Below the pieces are notes generated by a model, which ran no database searches, was not told the origin of the DNA, and was given only the letters and a program-made list of their open reading frames with translations. Positions 23,132 through 32,220 of a stretch of DNA of 64,000 nucleotides are shown piece after piece (positions within the stretch are counted from its first letter, which is position 1; the number at the start of each line of letters is the position of its first letter). This DNA is from Thalassobaculum sp. OXR-137. GTDB lineage: Bacteria > Pseudomonadota > Alphaproteobacteria > Thalassobaculales > Thalassobaculaceae. A program made the position numbers and the translations under genes. The DNA is taken from contig NZ_CP139715.1 of the NCBI RefSeq assembly GCF_034377285.1, forward strand, positions 4,138,001 to 4,202,000. The letters are read 5' to 3'.

Positions 23132-24961
23132 ATGTCGCTCCGCAATATCGCGATCATCGCGCACGTCGATCATGGCAAGACAACCCTCGTGGATGTCCTG
23201 CTGAAGCAGTCCGGTACCTTCCGCGAAAACCAGCAGACCGCTGAGCGGATGATGGACAGCAACGACATCGAACGCGAGCGTGGCATCACCATTCTCGCCA
23301 AGTGCACCTCCGTCGACTGGAAGGGCACGCGGGTCAACATCGTCGACACGCCGGGCCACGCCGATTTCGGCGGCGAGGTCGAGCGCATCCTGACCATGGT
23401 CGACGGCGCCCTCCTCCTGGTGGACGCGTCGGAAGGTCCGATGCCGCAGACCAAGTTCGTGCTCGGCAAGGCGCTGGCCCTGGGCCTGCGTCCGATCGTC
23501 GTGGTCAACAAGGTCGATAAGCCGGAGCAGCGCGCCTACGAGGTGCAGGACGAGGTCTTCGACCTGTTCGGCGCGCTCGGTGCCGACGAGAAGCAGCTCG
23601 ACTTCCCGACGATCTTCGCTTCCGCGAAGATGGGCTGGGCATCAGAGACCCCGGACGAGAAGGGCACCGACATGGCGGTGCTGTTCGAGCGGATCGTCGC
23701 CCATGTGCCGGAGCCGACCGTTCAGCCGGACGAGCCGTTCTCCATGCTGGCGACCACGGTGGAGGCCGATCCGTATCTCGGCCGCATCCTGACCGGCCGC
23801 ATCCAGTCCGGCCGGATCAAGCCGAACACCAGCCTGAAGGCCCTGTCGCGCACCGGCAAGGAACTGGAGCGCGCCCGCGTGTCCAAGATCCTGGCCTTCC
23901 GTGGCCTGGAGCGCACCCCGCTCGAAGAGGCGTCGGCCGGCGACATCGTCGCGCTGGCCGGCTTCTCCGAGGCCACCGTCGCCGACACGCTCTGCGCGCC
24001 GGAAGTGGCGGTGCCCCTGCCCGCCAACCCGATCGATCCGTCGACCATCGCCGTGACCTTCGCGGTGAACGACAGCCCGTTGTCCGGCCGCGAGGGCGAC
24101 AAGGTCACCTCGCGCCTGATCCGCGACCGTCTGTTCCGCGAGGCCGAGGGCAACGTCGCCATCCGGGTCAAGGAAACCGAAGACAAGGACGCCTACGAGG
24201 TCTCCGGTCGGGGCGAGCTCCAGCTCGCCGTGCTGATCGAGCAGATGCGCCGGGAAGGCTTCGAGCTGTCGATCAGCCGGCCCCGCGTGCTGCTGAAGAC
24301 CGATCCCGAGACCGGCCAGCGCCAGGAGCCGATCGACGAGGTTTATGTCGACGTGGACGAGGAGTTCTCCGGCGCGGTGATCGAGGCGATCACCATGCGC
24401 AAGGGCGAACTGCTGGAGATGAAGCCGTCGGGCGGCGGCAAGCAGCGTCTGGTGTTCAACGCGCCGTCCCGTGGCCTGATCGGCTATCACGGCGATTTCC
24501 TGACCGCCACGCGCGGCACCGGCATCATGAACCGGGTGTTCCAGGGCTACGCTCCCTACAAGGGGCCGATCCCCGGCCGCCGCGCCGGCGTCATGGTCTC
24601 CATGGAACAGGGCGAGGCCATGGCCTATGCCCTGCAGAACCTGGAAGAGCGCGGCCCGCTGATGGTGTCGCCGGGCGACAAGGTCTATTCCGGCATGATC
24701 CTGGGCGAGAACAACAAGGGCCAGGACCTGGAAGTGAACCCGCTGAAGTCGAAGCAGCTCACCAACTTCCGTGCGTCCGGCAAGGACGAGAACGTCGACC
24801 TGACCCCGCCGATCCGGATGACCCTGGAGAAGGCGATCGCCTATATCGAGGACGACGAGCTGGTCGAGGTGACGCCGCAGAGCATCCGCCTGCGCAAGCG
24901 TTATCTGGATCCGAACGAGCGCAAGCGCATGCTCAAGAAGAGCGTCCAGCAGAGCGCCTGA
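23132..24961 (+). CDS. typA: Translational GTPase TypA/BipA
   Basis: This 609-residue ribosome-associated GTPase acts in stress adaptation and late 50S assembly. The G1 motif AHVDHGKTT is at residues 10-18, with RERGITI (switch I), [14 protein letters not shown] (G3) and NKVDKP (G4). EF-G-like domain III and V sequences and the TypA-specific C-terminal domain follow, and length matches the family. The ATG at 23132 gives the usual [16 protein letters not shown] start; a GTG at 23120 four codons upstream is possible. The 140-base upstream region is AT-rich and probably the promoter. Confidence 0.96.
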   Translation: MSLRNIAIIAHVDHGKTTLVDVLLKQSGTFRENQQTAERMMDSNDIERERGITILAKCTSVDWKGTRVNIVDTPGHADFGGEVERILTMVDGALLLVDASEGPMPQTKFVLGKALALGLRPIVVVNKVDKPEQRAYEVQDEVFDLFGALGADEKQLDFPTIFASAKMGWASETPDEKGTDMAVLFERIVAHVPEPTVQPDEPFSMLATTVEADPYLGRILTGRIQSGRIKPNTSLKALSRTGKELERARVSKILAFRGLERTPLEEASAGDIVALAGFSEATVADTLCAPEVAVPLPANPIDPSTIAVTFAVNDSPLSGREGDKVTSRLIRDRLFREAEGNVAIRVKETEDKDAYEVSGRGELQLAVLIEQMRREGFELSISRPRVLLKTDPETGQRQEPIDEVYVDVDEEFSGAVIEAITMRKGELLEMKPSGGGKQRLVFNAPSRGLIGYHGDFLTATRGTGIMNRVFQGYAPYKGPIPGRRAGVMVSMEQGEAMAYALQNLEERGPLMVSPGDKVYSGMILGENNKGQDLEVNPLKSKQLTNFRASGKDENVDLTPPIRMTLEKAIAYIEDDELVEVTPQSIRLRKRYLDPNERKRMLKKSVQQSA

Positions 24962-24967
24962 GATAAC

Positions 24968-24994
24968 GGGGCGTCCGACCGGTTCGGGCGCCCC
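24968..24994 (+). terminator. Terminator of typA
   Basis: An 11-bp stem (ggggcgtccga / tcgggcgcccc, one G-U pair) with a 5-base loop begins 7 bases after the typA stop. It is followed by pyrimidine-rich sequence without a long T-run. Confidence 0.65.
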
Positions 24995-25067
24995 TCCAAT
25001 CCTGTCCCCTGCTTCTTTAGGTGGTCGACGCGCCGACCGGCACCTGATATCTGCCGGGTCTCGCGCA

Positions 25068-25072
25068 GGCTG
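25068..25072. repeat. Left target-site duplication of IS21-family element
   Basis: GGCTG immediately precedes the left end and recurs at 27414-27418 immediately after the right end. A 5-bp duplication is usual for the IS21 family. Confidence 0.8.
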
Positions 25073-25132
25073 TGTCAATGCCGCCCGTAATTTCCCCAGA
25101 AGCGCCGAAGTAAATTTCCCCAGTTTCGCCGG

Positions 25133-26005
25133 TCAGGTTGTCGCGGTGATGTGGTCGTTTTTGGGCGGCCGTCCCCTTGGCCGTCGTAGCGGTGCTGGGG
25201 TCGGCGGTGTGATGGTAGCCTTGGAGCGGACGTGCTCGGGCATGAGGTCGGCGTGCTGGCGCAACCGGTAGCTGGAGCCTTCGATCTGGATGACCAGAGC
25301 ATGATGCAGCAGGCGGTCGAGGAGTGCGGTGGCGACGACCGGGTCTCCGAACACCTCGCCCCATTCGGCAAAGCCGCGGTTGGAGGTCAGGACCATCGCA
25401 CCACGCTCGTATCGGGCGTTGACCAGCTGGAAGAACAGGTTGCCACCCCCAGGAACGACGGGCAGGTAGCCGATCTCGTCAACGATCAGCAGAGCCGGTC
25501 GACAGAAGAAGCGTATGCGTTCCGTCAGCCGTCCCTCGCGCTCGGCGCGGGCGAGTTGCCCGAGCAGGTCGGCGAGTGTGCAAAAGTAGACACTGCGCCC
25601 TGCCTTCACCGCCTCGACGCCGAGGGCGATGGCCAGATGGCTCTTGCCGGTGCCGGGCGGGCCGAGGAAGTGGACGACCTCGCAGCGACCGATAAAGCCG
25701 AGTTGTGCGAGGGTGAGGATACGATCGCGGTCGAGCGACGGCTGGAAGGAGAAGTCGAACCCTGAGAGCGTCTTGATGGTCGCCAGTCGGCCCATGCGCA
25801 GGGCCGTCTTGATGCGGCTGTTCTCGCGCAGGGTCAGTTCCTCGGCGAGCAGCATGTCGATGGCCTCCAGAGCACCGATCTCCCCGTGCTCGAGGCGGCG
25901 CACGACCTGATCGAGGGCTTCCAGGGCGCGTGGCATTTTCAGACCGACCAGATCGTGGCGGATCCGCTCCAGGGTCGACGGGGTCAGATCACCTGGAGCG
26001 CTCAT
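25133..26005 (-). CDS. istB: IS21-family helper ATPase IstB
   Basis: This 290-residue DnaC/DnaA-like AAA+ ATPase helps the IstA transposase choose and remodel target DNA. Walker A is GPPGTGKSH and Walker B is LLIVDEIGYLP; the LTSNRGFAEWGEVF sensor region is typical. The ATG at 26005 overlaps the istA stop (ATGA), which fixes the start and couples translation. The C-terminus is basic (RRPRGRPPKND). No frameshift is seen. Confidence 0.94.
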   Translation of the reverse strand: MSAPGDLTPSTLERIRHDLVGLKMPRALEALDQVVRRLEHGEIGALEAIDMLLAEELTLRENSRIKTALRMGRLATIKTLSGFDFSFQPSLDRDRILTLAQLGFIGRCEVVHFLGPPGTGKSHLAIALGVEAVKAGRSVYFCTLADLLGQLARAEREGRLTERIRFFCRPALLIVDEIGYLPVVPGGGNLFFQLVNARYERGAMVLTSNRGFAEWGEVFGDPVVATALLDRLLHHALVIQIEGSSYRLRQHADLMPEHVRSKATITPPTPAPLRRPRGRPPKNDHITATT

Positions 26006-27246
26006 GACCGGCACTCCCGGGCAAGACGGCGAGCGACAGCGTCGTAGAACTCCAGGGAGCGCTGAGCGACCACGTCGCCGGTTCGGCTGACGACCACATC
26101 TCCGTCGGCTCCACGTCTTCGTCCTGTGGAGCCCCCTCCTTTTCGGTGTCCAGGAGCCACCCGGCGCTGGTGGCGGCCTTCCAGGACCGGATGGGTCGCG
26201 ATCAACGTGCCGTCCTCGAAGATCCTGATCTCCTGGGCGAGCGTGTGCACCTCGACCGTGCGCCGCCGGGTGGCATCCGGAACGCTGTAGAAGTTGCCAC
26301 CGACGCTTACCATCCCTTCCCGGGAGATCCGTCGCTCCAGACGTAGTACGGAGCGGAACGGCGCCAGAGGCAGAACCAGCAGGTGCGGCTTCTCCTCGGC
26401 GAACGCCTCGTTCACGACCCGCCGGGTTGTGGCATGCACCCTGGGATTGGCGACACTGTCCAGCCAGCGCCGCAGCTGCTCGTTCAGATCGTCCAGGTTG
26501 CGGAACGAACGGGCCAAGAAGAAGTCCTCGCGGATGTATCGGAACGGCCGCTCGACCTTGCCCTTGGTCTTGGCCCGGTAGGGCTGGCACGCGCGCGGGT
26601 GGAAGCCATAGTGGCGGGCCAGATCCACAAGGGCCCTGTTGTAGACGATGCCGCGCGGCTCCCCGTCAGCAGCTTCGCCGATCACCGCCGTCTTCATGCG
26701 GTCGTAGAGAAGCTCGCGTGGCACGCCGCCGATCGCGTCGAAGGCGGCGACGTGGCAGCGCAGCACTGTCGCTAGGTCCTGATGGGCGACGAACCGTGCC
26801 CAGATCAGGCGGCTATGCCCCAGGACCAGCGAGAACAGCCACACGATCCGCGGCTGTTCCGGCTCATCGGTGAACACCACCTGGAACTGAGCAAAGTCGA
26901 CCTGTCCTTGCTGACCGGGAGGTGTCTCGAAGCGGATCTCATAACCCGGTGTCGGCGCGGGACGGATATCACGCAGATAATCCGTCACCGCCGTATAGCC
27001 GCCGCTATAGCCGAGGTCCCGCAATTCTCGCAGCAGCCGGGCGCCGGTCAGGCCAGGCCACGTCATCACGCGTTCGCGCAGATAGGGGGTGTACGGATCC
27101 AGCAGACGTGACCGTGGCCTGCGTGGGCCATAGCTCGGTGGCTCCAGGCCGCGCTCGATGTAGCGACGAACGGTCTTGCGGTCGAACCCGCTCTCCCGTG
27201 CGATCGCCGATATAGACAGCCCCTGCCGATGCAGTTCCAAGATCAT
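26002..27246 (-). CDS. istA: IS21-family transposase IstA
   Basis: This 414-residue transposase has an N-terminal helix-turn-helix (GLSISAIARESGFDRKTVRR), a DDE integrase core with Asp in QVDFAQFQVVF, Asp in LLYDRMKT and Glu in KGKVERPFRY, and a C-terminal beta-barrel-like region. The ATG at 27246 has GGGAGAG 5 to 8 bases upstream and gives the usual IstA beginning; further in-frame sequence upstream to 27357 crosses a palindrome in the element end and is probably not translated. Confidence 0.92.
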   Translation of the reverse strand: MILELHRQGLSISAIARESGFDRKTVRRYIERGLEPPSYGPRRPRSRLLDPYTPYLRERVMTWPGLTGARLLRELRDLGYSGGYTAVTDYLRDIRPAPTPGYEIRFETPPGQQGQVDFAQFQVVFTDEPEQPRIVWLFSLVLGHSRLIWARFVAHQDLATVLRCHVAAFDAIGGVPRELLYDRMKTAVIGEAADGEPRGIVYNRALVDLARHYGFHPRACQPYRAKTKGKVERPFRYIREDFFLARSFRNLDDLNEQLRRWLDSVANPRVHATTRRVVNEAFAEEKPHLLVLPLAPFRSVLRLERRISREGMVSVGGNFYSVPDATRRRTVEVHTLAQEIRIFEDGTLIATHPVLEGRHQRRVAPGHRKGGGSTGRRRGADGDVVVSRTGDVVAQRSLEFYDAVARRLARECRS

Positions 27247-27318
27247 GAGCATCTCTCCCAGTTTGATCACCGCCGAACTCCTCTCGCCGACCGAGAGGAG
27301 CATCGGCAACTCGCCGCC

Positions 27319-27352
27319 GCCGGTCATCCGGGGCGCGCCCCGGATGACCGGC
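27319..27352. terminator. Perfect 34-bp palindrome inside the IS right end
   Basis: Seventeen bases (gccggtcatccggggcg) are followed directly by their exact reverse complement, upstream of istA. In RNA it would form a very stable stem. Its place suggests a block to outside transcription entering the transposase genes, as several insertion sequences have; this is inference. Confidence 0.55.
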
Positions 27353-27413
27353 GACACGCCAACTGGGGAATTTTCAAACGGCGGTTCTGGGGAGATTCAC
27401 TCCGGTATCAACA

Positions 27414-27418
27414 GGCTG
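27414..27418. repeat. Right target-site duplication of IS21-family element
   Basis: GGCTG follows the element's terminal ACA and matches 25068-25072. Confidence 0.8.
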
Positions 27419-27435
27419 AACGGACGGGTCCCCCC

Positions 27436-28089
27436 ATGCCCCTCGAATTCCAGGTCGCCCAGGACCTCGTGATGGCCTTCCCCACGCCGATCCTCAAGAT
27501 CCGCGTGCCCGAAGCCGCCCAGATCAATCCTGGCCTACGCTCCCAGATCCTCGACCGCGAACGAAGCGAGCCCGGCCAGGTCCGCTCCAATGTCGGCGGC
27601 TGGCATTCCAACGACGACCTGCTCGACTGGCCGGGGCCCGAGGTCGGCGCGCTGAAGAGCTGGATCGGCCGCGCCATCCAGCGCATGACAGAGGTTACCG
27701 CCGGCAAGCAGCAGCAGGGCCTGAACGTCCAGCTCGACGGCGGCGCCTGGGCCAACGTGCTGCGCGACGGCGGCTACAACAAGATCCACAACCACCCGGG
27801 CTGTTCCTGGTCGGGCGTCTATTACGTGAGCCTGGGCGAACGCCGGGGCGACATTCCGGGCAACGGGCAGATCGAGTTCCTCGACCCGCGCATGGGCGTC
27901 GACTTCGCCGAGCTGCCGGGCATGCCCTTCGCCGGCAAGCACGTGGTCGAGCCGGAACCCGGGCTGATGCTTGTGTTCCCGAGCTGGCTCTACCACTACG
28001 TCAACCCGTTCCACGGGTCGGGCGAGCGCATCACCATCGCCTTCAACGTGATCCTGCGGATCGGGAAAGGCGGGCCGGCGACGCGCTGA
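27436..28089 (+). CDS. Putative 2-oxoglutarate-Fe(II) oxygenase (TIGR02466-like)
   Basis: This 217-residue protein matches the small 2OG-Fe(II) oxygenase family (PF13759/TIGR02466). NKIHNHPGCSWSGVYYVSLG is the typical first metal-ligand region, followed by a late His and Arg region in WLYHYVNPFHGSGERITIAFN. The ATG at 27436 lies 22 bases after the IS21 right end, so the insertion has replaced the native upstream region and expression may now depend on the element or be lost. Substrate unknown. Confidence 0.75.
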   Translation: MPLEFQVAQDLVMAFPTPILKIRVPEAAQINPGLRSQILDRERSEPGQVRSNVGGWHSNDDLLDWPGPEVGALKSWIGRAIQRMTEVTAGKQQQGLNVQLDGGAWANVLRDGGYNKIHNHPGCSWSGVYYVSLGERRGDIPGNGQIEFLDPRMGVDFAELPGMPFAGKHVVEPEPGLMLVFPSWLYHYVNPFHGSGERITIAFNVILRIGKGGPATR

Positions 28090-28129
28090 CGCCCGGCACC
28101 ACCAGGTCGTCGATCGGCGTCGCGCCCTT
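28088..28129 (-). pseudogene. Possible aldo/keto reductase remnant
   Basis: Read on the minus strand these bases encode KGATPIDDLVVPGV. The intact aldo/keto reductase at 29650-30660 contains KGATPIDLAV and, about 50 residues later, DALVVPGH. The short stretch thus looks like a relic of a similar gene with an internal deletion. It is only 14 codons, so chance or microhomology cannot be excluded. Confidence 0.3.
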
Positions 28130-28191
28130 GGCGAGAGATCAGGGCGTCGAGAGGCAGGCGTCGTTATCGCCTCGGAGCCCTTGAACAGCCT

Positions 28192-29565
28192 TCAAGCGTT
28201 CTTGCCGTACCGACCTTCGAGCTCTGCCGCTATCGCCTGCTCCGGCAGCAGACTGCTTCCGCCGAGCACGAGTTCGACCACCTTCCCGTCCGCGCCACGG
28301 ACCAGCTTCGCCTGCTCGCCGTGATTGGCGAAGCCGCCGGCAAGCCGGATCGTACCGGTATCGTCACCGGTCACCTCAATCTCGCCCGCGTCCATCAACG
28401 GGTTCATCAAGCCCGGCGCGCACAGCAGGACACGGTCCTTCATCGGAACGAGATCGATAGGCCCCCAGAGTGTCCACCAGCGCCCGCGCCAATCCTCGGT
28501 CCGCGTGGTCGGTGCCCCGCGGCTCTCGTAGCCGCGCAGGATTTGCAGCACACCGTCGGACCAGGGCTGGGCATACCCGTCGACCGCATTGGTCAGGATC
28601 GATACCGTCAGGTCCTTGCCGGGGATTACGGTCGTGCGGCTGATGCAGCTCTGGAAGCCGCCGCTGTGGCCGAACCACTCCGAGTCGCCGGTATTGCCGA
28701 GAATCACACCGAGACCGTAGTGGCGGGCGAGGCTCGAATGCGCGTCGCTCCACTGCCGCCGGATCATTTCCCGCCGGCTCTCCGGCGACAGGACGCTGCG
28801 CTTGGCCGCCGGGTCCAGGCTTGCGAAGAAGCGGGCGAGATCGCTGGCGGTCGACACGAAACCGGTGGCGGCGCTGAGCGCTCGGGTGTCGTTGGTCCCC
28901 GGTACGACAACCCGGCGTCCGAGCGGCAGCTTGCCGGAATGGCCCCGCCCCATCACCGCCCCTTCGGGCAAAGGCATGTCGGGCTCAGTCTCGGCGAGCT
29001 TCGAGGGGACCACGATGGTCCGCCTGATCCATTCCCGGTACGGCATGCCGGTGACCGCTTCGATCACCAGCCCGAGCAGGCCGAAGCCATGGTTCGAGTA
29101 TTTGAAGCGCGTGCTGGCGGGGATGATCGGCGCTTCGGTCAGCGCGGCGCGCAGTTCCGCCTCATCGAGATAGGGACGCCGGTCCTGCCACTGGCCCGCA
29201 TCCAGACCGTCTCGAATGATGCCGGCGCTGTGCGACAGCAATTGCCCAATGGTCGCCCGGGCGATTTTCGGGTGCAGCCCGTCGACGTAGCGGCCGACCG
29301 GATCGTCGAGACGGACCTTGTCCGCCTCGCGCAGCTTCATGATGCCGGCCGCCGTAAAGGTCTTGGAATGCGATGCGACGCGCAGCCGATGGCGCGGGGT
29401 CAGGGCTTCGCCGCTCGCCAGGCTGGCGTGACCGAACGCCTGCTCCAGGACCACCTTGCCCCGATGGGCGATCGAGATCGAGCAGCCCGGCTGTTCCGAT
29501 AGCCGCATCTGGTAGTCGATCCACCGCGGCACGTAGTCCAACGCCGCCGTCAGCCAGCTCTTCAT
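28192..29565 (-). CDS. Serine hydrolase, beta-lactamase class C-like family
   Basis: This 457-residue protein belongs to the penicillin-binding-protein-like serine hydrolase family (PF00144), which includes esterases, D-aminopeptidases and peptidases. The nucleophile motif SxxK is SHSK (Ser65, Lys68), the YxN motif is YSN at 156-158, and GHSGGF fits the third motif. A C-terminal beta-rich domain (from about residue 350) resembles the lipocalin-like tail of such esterases. There is no signal peptide, so it is likely cytosolic. It stands alone on the minus strand; substrate unknown. Confidence 0.85.
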   Translation of the reverse strand: MKSWLTAALDYVPRWIDYQMRLSEQPGCSISIAHRGKVVLEQAFGHASLASGEALTPRHRLRVASHSKTFTAAGIMKLREADKVRLDDPVGRYVDGLHPKIARATIGQLLSHSAGIIRDGLDAGQWQDRRPYLDEAELRAALTEAPIIPASTRFKYSNHGFGLLGLVIEAVTGMPYREWIRRTIVVPSKLAETEPDMPLPEGAVMGRGHSGKLPLGRRVVVPGTNDTRALSAATGFVSTASDLARFFASLDPAAKRSVLSPESRREMIRRQWSDAHSSLARHYGLGVILGNTGDSEWFGHSGGFQSCISRTTVIPGKDLTVSILTNAVDGYAQPWSDGVLQILRGYESRGAPTTRTEDWRGRWWTLWGPIDLVPMKDRVLLCAPGLMNPLMDAGEIEVTGDDTGTIRLAGGFANHGEQAKLVRGADGKVVELVLGGSSLLPEQAIAAELEGRYGKNA

Positions 29566-29649
29566 GGTCGAGCCTTTTATTGGAGGAAAGTCCGAGGACG
29601 GTACTCTATTCGAGGTCGAAGTCAGCGCGCATCCGCGGCCTGGCCGCCC

Positions 29650-30660
29650 TCACCCCACCCGGCTGACCCGTCCCTCGATCGGATACTGCGGATCGTTGTA
29701 ACCCGGGGTCGAGGGGTGGCCCGGCACCACCAGGGCGTCGATCAGCGCCTCGTCCTCGGCGGTGAAGGCGTAGTCCAGCGCCTTCAGATAGCCTTGGAAA
29801 TGCTCCATGGTCCGCGGACCGGCCAGGGTCGCGGTGACCAGCTTGTTGTTCAGCACCCACCGCACCGCCAGGTCGATCGGCGTGGCCCCCTTGGCCTCGG
29901 CATGCGCCTTGATCTTCTGCGCGATCTCCAGGCTCTCGTGGCGCCACTCGGTCTGCATCATCCGCTTGTCCTGGCGGGCCGCCCGGCTGCCCTCCTCCGG
30001 CGTGACGTTCGGCGCGTATTTCCCGGTGAGGATCCCGCGGGCCAGCGGGCTGTAGGGGACGACGCCCAGGCCGTAATAGCTGCAGGCGGGCAGGTGTTCC
30101 ACTTCCGGCATGCGGTTCAGGGCGTTGTAATAGGGCTGGCTCACCACCGGCCGGTCGATGCCGATCTCGTCGCAGAGCCGGCAGATCTCCGCCACCCGCC
30201 AGGACCGGTAGTTGGACACGCCGAAATAGCGGATCTTGCCGGCCTTCATCAGATCGCCCAGCGCCGTGACCGTCTCGCGCAGGTCGGTCGCATGGTCCTC
30301 CTTGTGGAGGTAGTAGATGTCGATCACGTCGGTGCCGAGCCGCTTCAGCGAGGCGTCGCAGGCCATGTGGACCCAGCGCCGCGACAGCCCGCCCCGGTTC
30401 GGATCGCCGCCCAGCGGGTTGGCGAGCTTGGTCGCCAGCACCCAGTAGTCCCGTCCTTGCGCGATCGCCCGGCCGACCACCGCCTCGCTCTCGCCGCCGT
30501 TATAGGCGTCGGCGGTGTCGATGAAGTTGATCCCGGCATCGCGCGCGGCGGCGATGATCTCCTTGCTCTCCGCCTCCGGGGTCGGCCCGCCGAACATCAT
30601 CGCCCCCAGGCAGAGCGGCGAGACCTTCAGGCCCGAACGGCCCATCGTGCGGTAATCCAT
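29650..30660 (-). CDS. Aldo/keto reductase
   Basis: This 336-residue TIM-barrel oxidoreductase has the AKR catalytic tetrad: Asp and Tyr in DTADAYNGGESE, Lys in VLATKLANP and His in YYLHKEDHATD. The start MDYRTMGRSGLKVSPLCLG is standard and is preceded by GGAGGAT 5 bases upstream of the ATG at 30660. It reduces or oxidises an unknown carbonyl or alcohol with NADPH. It is divergent from the RraA-like gene, 139 bases away. Confidence 0.9.
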   Translation of the reverse strand: MDYRTMGRSGLKVSPLCLGAMMFGGPTPEAESKEIIAAARDAGINFIDTADAYNGGESEAVVGRAIAQGRDYWVLATKLANPLGGDPNRGGLSRRWVHMACDASLKRLGTDVIDIYYLHKEDHATDLRETVTALGDLMKAGKIRYFGVSNYRSWRVAEICRLCDEIGIDRPVVSQPYYNALNRMPEVEHLPACSYYGLGVVPYSPLARGILTGKYAPNVTPEEGSRAARQDKRMMQTEWRHESLEIAQKIKAHAEAKGATPIDLAVRWVLNNKLVTATLAGPRTMEHFQGYLKALDYAFTAEDEALIDALVVPGHPSTPGYNDPQYPIEGRVSRVG

Positions 30661-30799
30661 GACATCCTCCGGTTCGGATCGGGGCGGCAGTCTCGCGCAG
30701 CGGATAGAGCACGTCCAGCCGGTGACTGATCCCTTGCCTCCCGCGCCCCCGCGTGGTGGCATCGCGCCAACAAGACCATCCGCCCGAGGGAGGGGCACC

Positions 30800-31528
30800 A
30801 TGAGCACCGACACCCTGTCTGACGAGACCCGCGAGAAGCTGTCGACGGTCAGCACCGCGACGCTGACCACCCAGATGTACAAGCGCGGCTTCCGTAACGT
30901 CTTCATGCAGGGCGTCGGACGGCTGACGACCGCCCATGACCGCAACATGGTCGGCCCCGCCTTCACCCTGCGCTACATCCCGGCGCGCGAGGATCTAGAC
31001 GACCTGTCGGTCTTCCAGGACTACGACCACCCGCAGCGCAAGGCGATCGAGACCTGCCCGGAAGGCCACGTGCTGGTGATGGACAGCCGCGGCGACGCCT
31101 CCGCCGCCTCGGCCGGCAACATCCTGATCACCCGGTTGATGAAGCGCGGCGCGGCCGGAGTCGTGACGGATGGCGGCCTGCGCGACAGCTATCAGATCGC
31201 CGAGTACGACATCCCCTCCTATCACTCGCACCCCTCGCCGCCGACCAACCTGATCAAACACCACGCGGTGGAGACCCTGAACGAGCCGATCGCCTGCGGC
31301 GGGGTCGCGGTCTATCCGGGCGACATCCTGGTCGGCGACCTCGACGGCGTGGTCGTCATCCCACGCCACCTGGCCGACGAGGTCGCGAAGGACGCCGCCG
31401 AGCAGGAGATCCACGAGGAGTTCATCTATTCCGAAGTGGCCGGCGGCAAGCCGCTGCGCGGCACCTACCCGCCGGACGAGGCCGCCAAGGCGCGCTATGC
31501 CGAGTGGCGCAAGAAGCGGGACGGCTGA
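30800..31528 (+). CDS. RraA family protein
   Basis: This 242-residue protein belongs to the RraA/HMG-CHA aldolase fold. It has the conserved GNILITRLMKRGAAGVVTDGGLRD and GDILVGDLDGVVVIP stretches (quoted around residues 105-185). The Asp and Arg of the TDGGLRD motif bind metal and substrate in the aldolases. Homologues are often annotated as RNase E regulators but many act on 4-hydroxy-4-methyl-2-oxoglutarate or sugar acids; the latter is more likely in this catabolic setting. GAGGGGCACC precedes the ATG. A methyltransferase gene follows after 4 bases. Confidence 0.82.
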   Translation: MSTDTLSDETREKLSTVSTATLTTQMYKRGFRNVFMQGVGRLTTAHDRNMVGPAFTLRYIPAREDLDDLSVFQDYDHPQRKAIETCPEGHVLVMDSRGDASAASAGNILITRLMKRGAAGVVTDGGLRDSYQIAEYDIPSYHSHPSPPTNLIKHHAVETLNEPIACGGVAVYPGDILVGDLDGVVVIPRHLADEVAKDAAEQEIHEEFIYSEVAGGKPLRGTYPPDEAAKARYAEWRKKRDG

Positions 31529-31532
31529 TCCG

Positions 31533-32159
31533 GTGAGCACCGAGACCACTCCCTCGCCCAGCATCGACGACGCCATCGCCGATTACGACCGGTTGGCGGG
31601 GACCCTCGCCCCCCGCTATGCCGGCTCCGGTGCCGCCGAGCGCCTGGTCAAGCGGCACGCGGCGATCCTGCCGAAGCCGCCGGGGCCGGTGCTGGATATC
31701 GGCGCCGGCAGCGGTGCCCACGCGGTCGCTTTCGAGGCCGCAGGCTACCGGGTGGTCGCGGTCGAGCCGTCGGCCGGGATGCGGGCGCAGGCGCTGACCC
31801 TGTTCCCGGACATGGACGCCGAATGGATCGACGACCGGCTGCCCGACCTCGCCGTGGTGCGGGCGCGGGGCGAACGGTTTGCGTTCATCCTGATCAACGC
31901 GGTGTGGATGCACGTCCCGCCGGCCGACCGCGGCACCGCCGTGGCCGCCGTGGCCGATCTTCTGACGCCGGGCGGCATCGTCTCCCTCGCCCTGCGCCAG
32001 GGCCCGCCCCCGGCGGACCGGCCGATGTACGAGGTGCTGCCGGAGCCGATTTCCGCCGATTTCCGCGCGGCCGGCTTCGAGGAATTGGAACGCTCCGAGC
32101 ATGGCGGCGGGGGCGGCTCGGATGCCGGCTTCGTCCGACTGGTCCTGCGCAAACCGTAA
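31533..32159 (+). CDS. Class I SAM-dependent methyltransferase
   Basis: This 208-residue protein has SAM motif I (VLDIGAGSGAHAVAF, about residues 52-66), an acidic residue ending motif II (VVAVEPS), and a typical LLTPGGIVSLALRQ motif. There is no accessory domain to tell the substrate. The GTG at 31533 lies 4 bases after the RraA-like stop, so the two are co-transcribed. Confidence 0.8.
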   Translation: MSTETTPSPSIDDAIADYDRLAGTLAPRYAGSGAAERLVKRHAAILPKPPGPVLDIGAGSGAHAVAFEAAGYRVVAVEPSAGMRAQALTLFPDMDAEWIDDRLPDLAVVRARGERFAFILINAVWMHVPPADRGTAVAAVADLLTPGGIVSLALRQGPPPADRPMYEVLPEPISADFRAAGFEELERSEHGGGGGSDAGFVRLVLRKP

Positions 32160-32220
32160 TCATTTATTATCCGCGTATCTGTTACGGTTATGGGATAGCG
32201 CCCGCGATTCAGGATCCCCC

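Larger units (their letters stand above)
25073..27413. mobile_element. Complete IS21-family insertion sequence
   Basis: A 2341-base element carries istA and istB on the minus strand. Its ends are related inverted sequences starting TGT: left TGTCAATGCCG, right (read inward) TGTTGATACCG. Each end has two internal copies of a TTCCCCAG(A/T)-N-CGCCG-like repeat (left about 25090-25125, right about 27363-27398), the multiple terminal transposase sites of this family. Flanking GGCTG duplications and intact reading frames show a recent, probably still active insertion. It ends 22 bases before the ATG of the downstream oxygenase gene. Confidence 0.92.

Noticed and set aside
25073-27413. Gene interrupted by the IS21-family element
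   Set aside because: Joining the flanks across one GGCTG copy gives no open frame that resembles a gene; the element sits between typA and the oxygenase gene.
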